Positions 9,166 to 19,298 of a stretch of 64,000 nt of DNA are shown here, piece by piece; within the stretch, counting starts at the first letter, position 1; every line of letters begins with the position of its first letter. Both the position numbers and the translations under genes were made by a program. The notes under the pieces were generated by a model that had not been told where the DNA came from, made no database searches, and worked only from the letters and a program-made list of their open reading frames with translations. This DNA comes from Collinsella sp. AM33-4BH (lineage in GTDB: Bacteria > Actinomycetota > Coriobacteriia > Coriobacteriales > Coriobacteriaceae), in the NCBI RefSeq assembly GCF_003469205.1, contig NZ_QSIN01000002.1, positions 1-64,000 on the forward strand. The letters run 5' to 3'.

Positions 9166-10131
9166 ATGGAGCGTGGGATCTTGACACAAGAATATCGGCA
9201 TGAACCTGTCATGCTCGGCGAAGTGCTTGAGTCGCTGCAGCTAAAGAGCGGCTCCGTTGTCTGCGATTGCACCCTTGGCGGTGCCGGCCATTCGGTAAAG
9301 ATGGCCGCACAGGTGGGGGAGACGGGCCTTTTGCTCGGCGTCGATCAGGACGACATGGCCCTCGAGGCCGCTGGCGCCCGTCTGGACCGCGAGGTTCCCG
9401 GCGTTCCGCACCAGCTGCTGAAGGGCAACTTCGGCGACTTGGACGAGCTGCTTTGCTCGGCCGAGGTGCCCGGGGTCGATGGCTTCCTGTTCGATTTGGG
9501 CGTTTCGTCACCGCAACTCGATATCCCTGGCAGGGGCTTTTCGTATAACGAGGACGCCCCATTGGACATGCGGATGGATCCGGGCAATAACACCTTAAAC
9601 GCAGCTGAGGTCATCAACACCTATAACGAACACGACCTCGCCCGGATTCTACGCGTCTACGGCGAAGAGAAGTTCGCCTCGCAGATCGCGCGCGAGATCG
9701 TGCGCCGCCGCGAGCAAGAACCGATCGAAACCACCGGCCAATTTGTCGAGATCATCAAGGCGGGTATCCCGGCTGCCGCTCGTCGGCATGGTGGACACCC
9801 GGCCAAGAAAAGTTTCCAGGCCATTCGCATCGAGGTCAATCACGAGCTCGATGTGCTCGAACGAGGGCTTGATGCCGCCACCAGGTGGCTCAACCCGGGC
9901 GGACGTATCTGCGTCATTTCGTATCACTCGCTCGAGGACCGTATCGTAAAGAACCACTTTAAGGAGATGAGCCAGGGGTGCACGTGTCCGCCGGAGATTC
10001 CGGTGTGCGTGTGCGGCAACGTGCCGATACTCAAGGTCATCACCCGCAAACCCCTGGTTGCCCAGCCTGATGAGGTTGAGCGCAACCCTCGGGCGAGATC
10101 AGCCAAAATCCGCGTGGCGCAGCGTCTGTAG
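9166..10131 (+). CDS. rsmH: 16S rRNA (cytosine(1402)-N(4))-methyltransferase RsmH
   Basis: A protein of up to 321 residues (formerly MraW) that uses SAM to methylate C1402 in the decoding site of 16S rRNA. HEPVMLGEVLE near the N-terminus and the SAM-binding DCTLGGAGHS are hallmarks of the family, as is the late GRICVISYHSLEDRIVK. The start is ambiguous: ATG 9166 has a weak ribosome site, while TTG 9181 has GGAG nine bases upstream and gives MTQEYRHEPVML, a common N-terminus for the family. It lies between mraZ and ftsL, as in most bacteria. Confidence 0.94.
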   Translation: MERGILTQEYRHEPVMLGEVLESLQLKSGSVVCDCTLGGAGHSVKMAAQVGETGLLLGVDQDDMALEAAGARLDREVPGVPHQLLKGNFGDLDELLCSAEVPGVDGFLFDLGVSSPQLDIPGRGFSYNEDAPLDMRMDPGNNTLNAAEVINTYNEHDLARILRVYGEEKFASQIAREIVRRREQEPIETTGQFVEIIKAGIPAAARRHGGHPAKKSFQAIRIEVNHELDVLERGLDAATRWLNPGGRICVISYHSLEDRIVKNHFKEMSQGCTCPPEIPVCVCGNVPILKVITRKPLVAQPDEVERNPRARSAKIRVAQRL

Positions 10132-10221
10132 GCGCGACCGCGCGATATTGGACCTCCCGCTCGCACCATAAACGAAGCTTAAACACACTACCAACGTACT
10201 CGGGATGGGAGGCGGCATATC

Positions 10222-10692
10222 ATGGGCTACAACACTTCAAACGCAGCACTCGCCTATGATATGAACGCCATGCCCGCCTATCGTGAGACGCCGCAGGCCC
10301 CCGTTGCTCCCCGTGAGCAGCGCACGCCGCGCTTTGATGTCTACACGGGCGCGGGCCGTCAGGCAAACCAGGCGGTAAGCCCGGTTTTCATGAGCGTTCT
10401 TAAAACGTTTTGCATCATTGCGGCTATCTTCATGACGATCGGCGTCGCCCGCGTGGCGCTCGCCGGCGTTACGGCCCAGGTGCTCAACAGCAACGCCGAG
10501 CTTACCAACACGCTCGAAAAGGCGACCGATGAGAGCTCCGACCTGGAGGTCATGCATTCGGTCTATGGCGCCGACACGCGCATTCGCGACCTTGCGGGCG
10601 CTTATGGCATGGTGGAGCCCAGCGAGAGCGTTACACTTGACTTTTCGCAGGATGCAGCCGCGGGCGCCAACGCGACCGCGACCGCTCAGTAG
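10222..10692 (+). CDS. ftsL: FtsL-like cell division protein
   Basis: A 156-residue bitopic protein recognised by position and shape. It has a cytoplasmic, proline-rich N-terminus, one membrane helix at about residues 60-82 (FCIIAAIFMTIGVARVALAG) and then a short coiled-coil-like stretch (NSNAELTNTLEKATDESSDLEV). The tail is Ala-rich. FtsL proteins are poorly conserved, and the gene between rsmH and the penicillin-binding protein is nearly always ftsL. It would join FtsQ and FtsB at the septum. GGGAGGCGGC before ATG 10222 supports the start. Confidence 0.75.
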   Translation: MGYNTSNAALAYDMNAMPAYRETPQAPVAPREQRTPRFDVYTGAGRQANQAVSPVFMSVLKTFCIIAAIFMTIGVARVALAGVTAQVLNSNAELTNTLEKATDESSDLEVMHSVYGADTRIRDLAGAYGMVEPSESVTLDFSQDAAAGANATATAQ

Positions 10693-10709
10693 CAAGACGG
10701 TAGCTGAGT

Positions 10710-12575
10710 ATGACAAATGACTATCGCCGCGGTTCCGATGGGGGCCGCGGTTCTGGACGTCCCTCGTCGCGGGGACGTTCTGGTTATCAAGGAACGGGTC
10801 GGCAATCTTACAACGCCGGGCGGTCCCGTGGCAACGACCCGGCGTCGCGACTTCGCGGCTCGGGTGGCCCTCAAGTGCATAACACCAGGTCGCGCAAGAG
10901 TTCGTCGACCGAATGGCTCACGGGCACGCCGCTGCCTCGCCGCAAAGCCGTCATGGGATTCATCGGGCTTGGCTTGGGCTTGGGCGTCTTTCGCCTTGCC
11001 GACTATCAAATTGTCGAAGCCGATAAACTGCGCGAGCGTGCCGATGCGCGTCGCCTGCTTGCGCAGACCCTCTATGCCAAACGTGGCACCATCTACGACC
11101 GCAACGGTAACGTGCTGGCGTCGTCGGTCGAATGTCGCAACATCGCCGTGAACCCGCAGCTTGTCGAGGACGTTGACAAGACGGTGTCGGCGCTGGTCAA
11201 GGCAACTGGAATCGATAAAAAGACCTGCCGCAAGCTCGTCGAGTCCGATGGAACCTGGGTGTATATCAAGCGCCAGGTGGACGAAGACGATGCTGTGGCG
11301 CTGGAGAAGAAGAACCTGCCCGGCGTGCTTTTTGAGCAGGCCATGAAGCGCGTATATCCATACGGCAATCTGGCATCGCAGGTGCTGGGTGTAGTGAATG
11401 TAGACAACGACGGCTTGACTGGTCTCGAAAAGCAATACAACAAGCTTCTGACCGGCACGAACGGTTCTCTCGTACGCGAGCGCGCGAGGGACGGCAGCTA
11501 TATCGCGGGCGGTGCCTATAAAAAGGTGGCTGCGGTCGACGGCGTTGATATCGTGACGACGCTCGACGTCAATATCCAGCGTGCGGCCGAGGATGCCCTG
11601 GCAGAGGCAGTTGAGAAGACTAAGGCCAAGAACGGCTCGGCGCTGGTCACCGATCCTACGACAGGAGAGATCTTGGCAGCCTGCTCGTATCCGACCTACG
11701 ACCAGACCGATTTGGAAAACGCCAAGACCGAGGATATGAACCTGCGCCTGGTTACCGACGCCTACGAGCCCGGCTCGGTCTTTAAGACGCTCGTGGCGGG
11801 CGCCGGCTTCGACTTGGGCGTCGTGCGATCGAGTACGTCGTTTGAGGTGCCGGCGAGCATCAAGGTGGGCGACGATACCGTCACCGATGTCGACAAGCGC
11901 GACTATGCCATGACCATGGATGTGCGCGAGATGATGCGCCGTTCGTCCAACGTGGGCTTTGTCCTGGTGGGGCGCAAGATCGGTGCCGACGACTTTGCCG
12001 CCTATGTGGACAAGTGGGGCATCGGTCACAGCTCTGGTGTAGATTTTCCGGGCGAGAGCCTGGGCATCGTCAAGGAGCGTGACCAGTATGACGGCGCCAC
12101 GCTGGGCTCAATGAGCTTTGGACAGGCGCTGTCTGTCTCGCCGATTGAGATCGCACGTGCCGTGGGCGGCATCGCTAACGGCGGCGTGATGATGACCCCG
12201 CACTTCTATAAGTCCAGCAAAGGCGACGAGAAGGACTGGGGCGAAGGCGAGCGTGCGATTTCTGAGGATGCAGCATCCCAGGTGACATCGTGCATGCAGA
12301 CGGTCGTGTCTGAAGGCACGGGCGTTGGCGGCGCAGTTGACGGCTATGACGTGGCGGGCAAGACCGGCACGGCCGAACGTGCCGACGAGAACGGCGGCTA
12401 CCTCAAGGAGAACTACATGTCGTCCTTTATGGGCTTTGCGCCGGCACAATCACCCAAGGTGCTGTGCTATATCACGCTCGACGGAACGCCGAGCGGCTCA
12501 GATGCCGCTGCGGTGCCGTTCCAGTCCATTATGGCCAACGCGCTCGACGTGCTGGGCATCCCGCGCACGAAGTAG
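10710..12575 (+). CDS. ftsI: Septal penicillin-binding protein (FtsI/PBP2 class B)
   Basis: A 621-residue class B penicillin-binding protein that cross-links septal peptidoglycan. A basic, Gly/Ser/Arg-rich cytoplasmic tail of about 75 residues precedes one membrane segment (about 82-98). A PBP-dimer domain and the transpeptidase domain follow. The active-site motifs are S356-V-F-K359, S412-S-N414 and K551-T-G553. No PASTA repeats are seen at the end, unlike SpoVD or PBP2x. The ribosome site before ATG 10710 is weak, so translation may be coupled to ftsL, 17 bases upstream. Confidence 0.92.
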   Translation: MTNDYRRGSDGGRGSGRPSSRGRSGYQGTGRQSYNAGRSRGNDPASRLRGSGGPQVHNTRSRKSSSTEWLTGTPLPRRKAVMGFIGLGLGLGVFRLADYQIVEADKLRERADARRLLAQTLYAKRGTIYDRNGNVLASSVECRNIAVNPQLVEDVDKTVSALVKATGIDKKTCRKLVESDGTWVYIKRQVDEDDAVALEKKNLPGVLFEQAMKRVYPYGNLASQVLGVVNVDNDGLTGLEKQYNKLLTGTNGSLVRERARDGSYIAGGAYKKVAAVDGVDIVTTLDVNIQRAAEDALAEAVEKTKAKNGSALVTDPTTGEILAACSYPTYDQTDLENAKTEDMNLRLVTDAYEPGSVFKTLVAGAGFDLGVVRSSTSFEVPASIKVGDDTVTDVDKRDYAMTMDVREMMRRSSNVGFVLVGRKIGADDFAAYVDKWGIGHSSGVDFPGESLGIVKERDQYDGATLGSMSFGQALSVSPIEIARAVGGIANGGVMMTPHFYKSSKGDEKDWGEGERAISEDAASQVTSCMQTVVSEGTGVGGAVDGYDVAGKTGTAERADENGGYLKENYMSSFMGFAPAQSPKVLCYITLDGTPSGSDAAAVPFQSIMANALDVLGIPRTK

Positions 12576-12702
12576 GGGGTTACAATCTTTGGGGCATGGT
12601 TTGTTGTCCCATATGAGGGGTGTTCACATGCCCTGCACCACGCATGCGCGGCGCTGGGATACAATACGCCGATAGCATTATTAGGTTTACAGGGGAGCTG
12701 CA

Positions 12703-14127
12703 ATGATAGAGATCGCCGTCAACAACCTCGCGGCCGCAACAGGGGCCCGAACCGTGACGGGAGAAGTCGATCGGGTATGCCGCGGGTGCGTTATCGACTC
12801 GCGCCAGGTCGAGGAAGGGACGATTTTCGTCGCCTTTCCCGGTGAAAACGTCGACGGCAATGATTTTGCTTCCCGTGCCGTCCAGTCGGGTGCCGGCGCC
12901 GTCGTGATGACGCGTGAGCCCGATGCCGAGTTGGTCTCGCTGGCGCAGGACAAGGGATGCGCCATCCTGCTGACCGATGATCCCGAGGAGTTTCTGCTGC
13001 GTTTGGCGCACGCGTATCGCCTGGAGCTTGGCTGCCTGGTCGTTGGCATTACCGGTTCCATCGGCAAGACGACGACCAAGGACGTGCTCGCCGCTGTACT
13101 CGCCAAGCGCTATCGTGTCTGGGCCACCAAGGGCAATTTCAATAACCTGATCGGCATGCCGCTCACGGTGCTTTCCGCCCCGGCCGGTACCGAGGTCCTG
13201 GTGCTCGAGATGGGCATGAACCATTTCCACGAGATCGAGCGCCTGTCCCAGTCCGCCAATCCCAACCTTGCCATCGTGAGCAAGATCGGCACCTCTCACA
13301 TCGGCATTTTGGGCAGCCGCGAGAACATCGCCCGCGCTAAGGCCGAGATTGTCCAGGGTATGTGCGCCGCCGGCGACTTCTTGCCGCTGCTGGTTTTGGG
13401 CGGTGAGGACGACTTTACGCCGTTCATTCGCGATACGTTCGCCCAGCCTGCTGGTATCGATGTGATGCTGGCCGGCGTCTCGGACGATGATGAGGTCCGC
13501 GCCCGCGAAGTTCGTGTTGATGACGAGGGCCGTCCGGTCTTTACGCTCGATTTTGGTCAGGGCGAGACAATCGATACCATGCTTGCTATCCCCGGCGTGC
13601 AGTCCGTTCCAAATGCCGTTAAGGCCGCCGCGGTTGCCTATCGCCTGGGCGTGACGCCCGAGCAGATCGATGCTGCCTTTAGGGGCCTCACAATCACCGG
13701 TCACCGCCAGGAGATCAAGCGCGCCAAGAGCGGTGCACGCATCATCGATGACTCCTATAACGCCAGCGCCGAATCGATGGCAGCCGGTCTCGATCTGCTG
13801 TGCTCGCTTTCGTGCACGGGGTCTCGCATGGCGATCCTGGGCGAGATGGGCGAGATGGGCGATGAGGCTCCTCGCATGCATGAGCTCGTGGGCGCCTATG
13901 CCGCCGCCAAGAAGCTCGACATGCTGGCGTGCGTGGGTGGTGAGCTGGCCCAGCTTATGGCCGATGCCGCGCGCATGATGGGCATGGACGAGGACCGCAT
14001 CCAGGTGTTCTCCGATTATCAGCAGGTGCTCGACCGCATGGGCGGCGCGCTTGAAAAACATGATGTTGTACTGGTCAAGGGTTCCCGCTTTGTTGAGCTC
14101 GACCGCTTTGTGGAAGGTGTGTGCTAG
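12703..14127 (+). CDS. murF: UDP-N-acetylmuramoyl-tripeptide--D-alanyl-D-alanine ligase
   Basis: A 474-residue Mur ligase that adds D-Ala-D-Ala to the UDP-MurNAc-tripeptide. The ATP-binding loop GITGSIGKTTT starts at residue 115. TKGNFNN and LEMGMNHFHEI are MurF-specific, and the C-terminal domain has the DDSYNASAESM segment. GGGGAGC lies seven bases before ATG 12703. The gap of 127 bases after ftsI is the widest in the first half of the cluster and has a TACAAT at 12660. murE, which usually precedes murF, is missing here, so MurE must be encoded elsewhere. Confidence 0.95.
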   Translation: MIEIAVNNLAAATGARTVTGEVDRVCRGCVIDSRQVEEGTIFVAFPGENVDGNDFASRAVQSGAGAVVMTREPDAELVSLAQDKGCAILLTDDPEEFLLRLAHAYRLELGCLVVGITGSIGKTTTKDVLAAVLAKRYRVWATKGNFNNLIGMPLTVLSAPAGTEVLVLEMGMNHFHEIERLSQSANPNLAIVSKIGTSHIGILGSRENIARAKAEIVQGMCAAGDFLPLLVLGGEDDFTPFIRDTFAQPAGIDVMLAGVSDDDEVRAREVRVDDEGRPVFTLDFGQGETIDTMLAIPGVQSVPNAVKAAAVAYRLGVTPEQIDAAFRGLTITGHRQEIKRAKSGARIIDDSYNASAESMAAGLDLLCSLSCTGSRMAILGEMGEMGDEAPRMHELVGAYAAAKKLDMLACVGGELAQLMADAARMMGMDEDRIQVFSDYQQVLDRMGGALEKHDVVLVKGSRFVELDRFVEGVC

Positions 14128-14130
14128 CCC

Positions 14131-15150
14131 ATGTTCGGCAATCCCTCGTATCCAACGTATCAGGCTTTTTTGGGGCTTGGCATCGCCGCCGCCATTGCGC
14201 TGCTGCTCATGCCGTGGTGGATCAAGCTGCTCAAGGTCGAGGGTATCGGCCAGCAGGTTCGTGCCGACGGCCCCAAGCGTCATTTGGTTAAGCAGGGAAC
14301 GCCCACCATGGGTGGCGTTGTCATCCTCATCGCGATCTCGCTGACCTGCCTGCTGATGGGCAAGCTCACCACCGAGCTCGTGCTCGTGCTGCTCGCCACG
14401 CTGGCGACCGGCGTGCTGGGTCTGATCGACGACCTGACCTCCGTTACGCATGGGCGCTCGCTCGGTCTGACGCCTCATGCCAAGATGATCGGCCTAACCA
14501 TTATCTGTGTCACCTTTACGGTACTTGCCGTCAACTGGTGCGGCGTCGCCCCCGAGATTCGTTTTCCCGGTGGGTTGACGATCGACCTTGGCGTGCTTTC
14601 GACCACCATCTGCGGCTATTCGTTCCCGTGGCTCTATATTGTCTTTTGCTGGCTGATGATTGCCGGTCTTTCTAATGCCGTGAACCTGACCGATGGCCTT
14701 GACGGTCTTGCTGGCGGCACCTCCATGATCGCCATGCTCGCCATGGCTGCCATGGCGTTTTTGCACGGAGACGTGAACCTGTCCATCTTCTGTACCGCGT
14801 GTGCCGGTGCCTGCTTGGGCTTTCTGTGGTTCAACTGCTATCCGGCGAGCATCTTTATGGGCGATACCGGCTCGCTTGCTCTGGGCGCCGCGTTTGCCTG
14901 CACGTCCATCATGACCAACACCGAGGTCGTCTCCCTCATCATCGGCGGCCTGTTTATCGTTGAGACCCTGTCGGTCATGATTCAGGTTGTCTACTTCCAT
15001 TTTACGCACAAGCGCGTCTTCCTTATGGCGCCCATCCATCATCATTTCGAAAAGAAGGGCTGGGCCGAGACCAAGGTCGTCATCCGTTTTTGGATTATCG
15101 CTGCGGCCTTTGGTGCCGTTGGCCTTGCTCTGTTCTTCCAGTTGGGATAG
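14131..15150 (+). CDS. mraY: Phospho-N-acetylmuramoyl-pentapeptide-transferase
   Basis: A 339-residue polytopic membrane enzyme that moves the MurNAc-pentapeptide to undecaprenyl phosphate, forming lipid I. About ten membrane helices are expected. The cytoplasmic motifs are present: PTMGG, the aspartates in GLIDDLT, NLTDGLDGLA, the GDTGSLALG loop and the MAPIHHHFE signature. It starts three bases after the murF stop, so the two are translationally linked. Confidence 0.97.
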   Translation: MFGNPSYPTYQAFLGLGIAAAIALLLMPWWIKLLKVEGIGQQVRADGPKRHLVKQGTPTMGGVVILIAISLTCLLMGKLTTELVLVLLATLATGVLGLIDDLTSVTHGRSLGLTPHAKMIGLTIICVTFTVLAVNWCGVAPEIRFPGGLTIDLGVLSTTICGYSFPWLYIVFCWLMIAGLSNAVNLTDGLDGLAGGTSMIAMLAMAAMAFLHGDVNLSIFCTACAGACLGFLWFNCYPASIFMGDTGSLALGAAFACTSIMTNTEVVSLIIGGLFIVETLSVMIQVVYFHFTHKRVFLMAPIHHHFEKKGWAETKVVIRFWIIAAAFGAVGLALFFQLG

Positions 15151-15159
15151 TGGTCTTTC

Positions 15160-16566
15160 ATGCCTCTTGCTGATGTCTTTAGCCTGCTCGTTTTGGGTCA
15201 GGGCAAATCCGGTCTCGATGTCGCCCGCTGGGCGCTGGCACATCCCGAGCGCGTAAGCGCCGTTACCGTGTATGGCGGCGGCACCTCTGAGCCCAATGAC
15301 GCCACGCGTGCGCTCGAGGCTGCTGGTGCGTCGTTTGTCTATGGGACCGAACAGGTCGAGGGCGTCTATGACGTATGCGTGACGTGCCCGGGCATCTCGG
15401 AGTTCTCGGGCTTCTTTAAGGCCGGGCGCGAACATGCCGCTCAGATTATGGGTGAGCCAGAGTTTGCCTATCGCCTGTCGCCCGATAACTGGATTGCCAT
15501 CACGGGCACCAACGGTAAGACGACCACCACGTCGCTGACTGATTATCTGCTCAAGGCTGCCGGCGAGGCCAGCGTAGCTGTCGGCAACATCGGCGAGCCG
15601 CCGGTCAACGAGATTGACGGCCGAGCCCACAACGAGTGGTTTGTGGCTGAGCTCTCGAGCTATCAGATTGCTACGACCACCGAGCTCCACCCTCGCGTGG
15701 CAGTGCTGCTCAACATCACTCCCGACCACTTGGGCTGGCATAAGAGCCATAAGAACTATGCGCTTGCCAAGATCAAGCTGTTTGACAATATGGGCGATGA
15801 CGATCTGGTGGTTGTCGACGTCGAAGACGCTGGCATTCACGAGTTCGATGAGTACATCTATACGCCGGGTCGCCGCATCTGCAAGGTCGCTTTTGACGAG
15901 CCCGAGGGTGCAGACGCCGCCTTTGTGCGCGACGGCAAAATGGTCGTGCGCCTGAAGGGCGTCGAGACCCAGCTTGTCGCCACGTCCGAGCTCAAGATCT
16001 CGGGCCATCACAATGTCATCAATGCCTTATGTGCCGCCACGGCTGCTCTGGCCGTCGGTGCCGATGTCGATGGTGTCCGCCGCGGTCTGGCCTCGTTCCA
16101 GCCGCTCGAGCATCGCGTGGAGCCGTGCGGCGAGATTGACGGTGTGCGCTACGTCAACGATTCCAAGGCGACCAACACCGACGCGGTCGAGAAGGCGCTG
16201 ACGGCATTTCCCGATGACGACGTGATCTTGCTGCTCGGCGGCCACGATAAGGGCACGCCGCTCACGGACTTCGCGCGCGTTGTTATGGATAACGTGCGCT
16301 CGGTCGTCTGCTTTGGCGATGCGCGCGAGCGCTTCACCGCCGCTATGGACGAGGCCGATGTCGATGGCGATGTGGATATCGCCCAGGCGGATGACCTACG
16401 CGATGCCGTGGACGTTGCCCGTTCGCTGTCGAGCCGTGGCGACGTGATCTTACTTTCTCCTGCCTGCTCTTCGTTCGATGAGTTCTCGGGCTATGAGGAG
16501 CGCGGCCGCGTGTTTAAGGACTACGTGGCTCAGCTTGCCGCTGCAGCGAAATCGCAAATGGAATAG
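15160..16566 (+). CDS. murD: UDP-N-acetylmuramoylalanine--D-glutamate ligase
   Basis: A 468-residue Mur ligase that adds D-glutamate to UDP-MurNAc-L-Ala. The N-terminal domain begins with a Rossmann-like VLGQGKSGLDVA. The ATP loop TGTNGKTTT runs from residue 115 with K120. NITPDHLGWH and the late LGGHDKGTPL and LLSPACSSFDEF segments are MurD features. It begins nine bases after mraY and ends three bases before ftsW. Confidence 0.95.
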   Translation: MPLADVFSLLVLGQGKSGLDVARWALAHPERVSAVTVYGGGTSEPNDATRALEAAGASFVYGTEQVEGVYDVCVTCPGISEFSGFFKAGREHAAQIMGEPEFAYRLSPDNWIAITGTNGKTTTTSLTDYLLKAAGEASVAVGNIGEPPVNEIDGRAHNEWFVAELSSYQIATTTELHPRVAVLLNITPDHLGWHKSHKNYALAKIKLFDNMGDDDLVVVDVEDAGIHEFDEYIYTPGRRICKVAFDEPEGADAAFVRDGKMVVRLKGVETQLVATSELKISGHHNVINALCAATAALAVGADVDGVRRGLASFQPLEHRVEPCGEIDGVRYVNDSKATNTDAVEKALTAFPDDDVILLLGGHDKGTPLTDFARVVMDNVRSVVCFGDARERFTAAMDEADVDGDVDIAQADDLRDAVDVARSLSSRGDVILLSPACSSFDEFSGYEERGRVFKDYVAQLAAAAKSQME

Positions 16567-16569
16567 GGG

Positions 16570-18096
16570 TTGCCGGTGAGAGAGGAGAGCCCCCGACAAG
16601 GTATGAGGAGGCCCGACTCGGACCGTGCTTCCTCGCGGCGCAGCACACCGCGTTCCGGTCGTGGCAGGCAGTCGTTTAGCGAACGCTATATTGCCGGCGT
16701 TCCCGCCCGCATCATGCGCCCCCGTCTGATATTTATGGCCTGCCTGTTTACTTTGGTGTGCTTTGGTCTGCTGATGGTGTACTCGGCGTCTTCGGTCGAG
16801 GCGCTGCACGAGAATGGCTCGGCGACGTTTTTCCTGGGTCGACAGGCCGCGTTTGCCGTGGTTGGTGTTCTGGCGCTGATTGCCATCGTGCGCGTTTTGC
16901 CGGACAGCTGGTTTGGGGAGGATGTGCTTAGGATCTTCCTTATCGGCATGATAGGGCTACTGTTTCTGGTGTTCTTGGTGGGCAGCGGCAGCCGTGGCGC
17001 CACGCGCTGGCTCAACATCGCCGGTATTCAGTTCCAGCCTTCCGAGTTTTTAAAGCCATTTGCCATTGCGTATTCGGCCATCATGCTTGATCGCTTCTTT
17101 TCGCCCGGTGGCAACATCAACGAATTCCTTCGCAAGATGGGCATCTACCTGGGTATTTCGCTCTTTCTGATCTTTATCCAGCCCGATTTCGGTACTGTCC
17201 TGATCATCCTGTTGACCCTCATGTGCATGGCGTTGTTTGCGGGTCTCGACCCCAGATTTATCATCGGCGTGCTAATCTTCGGCATTCTCGTGATCGTGAT
17301 TGCACTTGTCGCAGAGCCGTACCGTATGGTGCGTATTCAGGTTGCCTTGAACCCTTGGGCTGACGAGTATGGTGACGGCTATCAGGCCACGCTTGCCATC
17401 ATGGCCTTTGCCTCGGGCGGTCTGTTCGGCCGTGGCATCGGCAACTCAACCATGAAGTACTCGTATCTGCCCGAGGCGCACAATGACTACATCCTGGCCA
17501 TCATTGGCGAGGAAGTCGGCTTTGTCGGAACCGTGCTGTTCTTCTTGGTGTTTGCGATGCTGATCTACTCGGCGTTTCGCATTGCCGAGCAGGCGACCGA
17601 TCGTCGGGGCGCGCTTATGGCGTCTGGCTCCGCGGTCATTCTCGCGGTGCAGTTTTTGATTAACGCGCTGGGCATCCTCAACGTGTTTCCCATGACGGGC
17701 AAACCGTTGCCGTTTATTAGCTACGGCGGTTCATCGATTATTGTGTCGCTTATGCTTGCCGGTCTGATCCTGCGCGTTTCGTACGAGAGCGCCCGTCGCG
17801 ATGAGTACGACCGTCGCCGCGAGAGCTTTGCCGTTATGGATGAGAGTACCGCCGGCGTAGCCCATGTGCGCGGTGAACGACCTTCGCGTAGCGGCTTTAC
17901 CGTTCTGGATGGTTCTACATCCGAGCCGGCAGCTCGTCCACGTCCGCGGACGGCTCCGCAAGGTCGTCCTCAGCGCCCCAGCCCTCGCAGCGCGGGCGGC
18001 GGATATAATCGAATCGATTTGAACTCGGACCCGTCGGCTCGTCTACGCACCGACGACCAGGGACCGCGTGTACGAAGGGACTACCATGACCGATAA
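16570..18096 (+). CDS. ftsW: Septal peptidoglycan glycosyltransferase FtsW (SEDS family)
   Basis: A SEDS-family membrane protein of up to 508 residues that polymerises glycan at the septum with its partner PBP. Ten membrane helices are expected after a basic N-terminus of about 45 residues. Family segments include GSRGATRWL, QPSEFLKPF, QPDFGTV, LPEAHNDYILAIIGEE and the final LPFISYGGSS. A cytoplasmic C-terminal extension of about 95 residues is rich in Arg, Pro and Ser. The start is uncertain: TTG 16570, GTG 16576 and ATG 16603 are all in frame, with a GAGAGAGGAGAG run before the last. Confidence 0.93.
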   Translation: MPVREESPRQGMRRPDSDRASSRRSTPRSGRGRQSFSERYIAGVPARIMRPRLIFMACLFTLVCFGLLMVYSASSVEALHENGSATFFLGRQAAFAVVGVLALIAIVRVLPDSWFGEDVLRIFLIGMIGLLFLVFLVGSGSRGATRWLNIAGIQFQPSEFLKPFAIAYSAIMLDRFFSPGGNINEFLRKMGIYLGISLFLIFIQPDFGTVLIILLTLMCMALFAGLDPRFIIGVLIFGILVIVIALVAEPYRMVRIQVALNPWADEYGDGYQATLAIMAFASGGLFGRGIGNSTMKYSYLPEAHNDYILAIIGEEVGFVGTVLFFLVFAMLIYSAFRIAEQATDRRGALMASGSAVILAVQFLINALGILNVFPMTGKPLPFISYGGSSIIVSLMLAGLILRVSYESARRDEYDRRRESFAVMDESTAGVAHVRGERPSRSGFTVLDGSTSEPAARPRPRTAPQGRPQRPSPRSAGGGYNRIDLNSDPSARLRTDDQGPRVRRDYHDR

Positions 18097-19201
18097 GATG
18101 ACCGTTGCTATTGCAGCCGGCGGCACGGCGGGACACATCAACCCCGCGCTCGCCTTGGCCGAAGAGCTGCGTGATCGTGGCCACCACGTTGTGTTCGTGG
18201 GCCAGTCACGCAAGCTCGAGGGTCGTCTGGTCCCCGAGGCTGGGTTTGATTTTGTGCCCATTACGGTCACGGGCTTCGACCGCTCCCGTCCTTGGACGGC
18301 GCTGACCTCCCTGTGGCGTGTCAACAAGGCCAAGCGTGCGCTCACCAGTCATTTCTCAAAGGTCGGCAAGCCCGATGCCGCCATCGGTTTTGGTGCCTAT
18401 GTCGAGGTTCCGCTGCTGGGGTGGTGCAAGGGCGCAGGCGTTCCGTATCTGCTACATGAGCAGAACTCTGTTCCGGGCCTGGCCAACAAGATGATGAACT
18501 CCCACGCCGCTCGCGTGTGCATCTCGGTGCCGGCAGCGCGCTCGGTCTTTGAGCGCGAAGGTGACCCTGACCACGTGCTCATGACCGGCAACCCCGTACG
18601 TCGCTCGGTGATCGAGGGCGATCGCGCTCGTGGCCGCAAGGCACTTGGCGTTCCCGAGGACGCTACGCTGCTGCTCGTCTTTGGCGGTTCACTTGGCGCC
18701 CAGCACCTCAACGAGCGCGTGACTTCGCTCAAAAACGAGCTGCTTTCGCGCAAGAACCTCTATGTGTTGCATTCGACGGGTGCCGACGGCTTTGAGGAGA
18801 CCGAGCGCGCTTTGGCGCTGACGCCCGAGGAGGCGAAGCGTTACCGCGTCCAGCCTTACATCGACAACATGGGCGATATGCTGGCTGCTGCCGATTTGGT
18901 GCTCTCGCGTTCGGGTGCATCGAGCGTGGCCGAGATCGCTGCGCTCGCCGTGCCCTCGATACTCGTGCCGTATCCGCATGCGACGGCCGACCACCAAACC
19001 ACCAATGCCCGTTATCTGGTCGACGCCGGGGCCGGCGTGCTCTGTGCCGATGCCGATATCGACGGTTCTGCCTTTGCCGATGAGCTGCTGCACCTGGTCG
19101 ATGACGCGGCAGAGCGCGACGTCATGCGTCAGGCGGCGCGTGGTCTGGCTCAGGATAGGGCCGCCGCTCTTCTGGCCGATGCGGTAGAGGGTTTGCGTTA
19201 G
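18086..19201 (+). CDS. murG: UDP-GlcNAc--lipid I N-acetylglucosaminyltransferase MurG
   Basis: A 371-residue peripheral membrane glycosyltransferase that turns lipid I into lipid II. The N-terminal GGTAGHINPALALAEEL holds the first glycine-rich loop of MurG. GFGAYVEVP, LLHEQNSVPG, VFGGSLGAQHLN and SRSGASSVAEIA are further family motifs. ATG 18086 follows GAAGGGA and overlaps the last 11 bases of ftsW. The frame is open from a GTG at 18068, which would only add six residues. Confidence 0.96.
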   Translation: MTDKMTVAIAAGGTAGHINPALALAEELRDRGHHVVFVGQSRKLEGRLVPEAGFDFVPITVTGFDRSRPWTALTSLWRVNKAKRALTSHFSKVGKPDAAIGFGAYVEVPLLGWCKGAGVPYLLHEQNSVPGLANKMMNSHAARVCISVPAARSVFEREGDPDHVLMTGNPVRRSVIEGDRARGRKALGVPEDATLLLVFGGSLGAQHLNERVTSLKNELLSRKNLYVLHSTGADGFEETERALALTPEEAKRYRVQPYIDNMGDMLAAADLVLSRSGASSVAEIAALAVPSILVPYPHATADHQTTNARYLVDAGAGVLCADADIDGSAFADELLHLVDDAAERDVMRQAARGLAQDRAAALLADAVEGLR

Positions 19202-19298
19202 TTAGACGGGATATCGTCGGTCGCCCTCGCGCTGATGCGGTAGGTGCGGTACAGTTAACGGGTTACAGGCAGTGTTTACGCAAGGAGTACACGAGCAC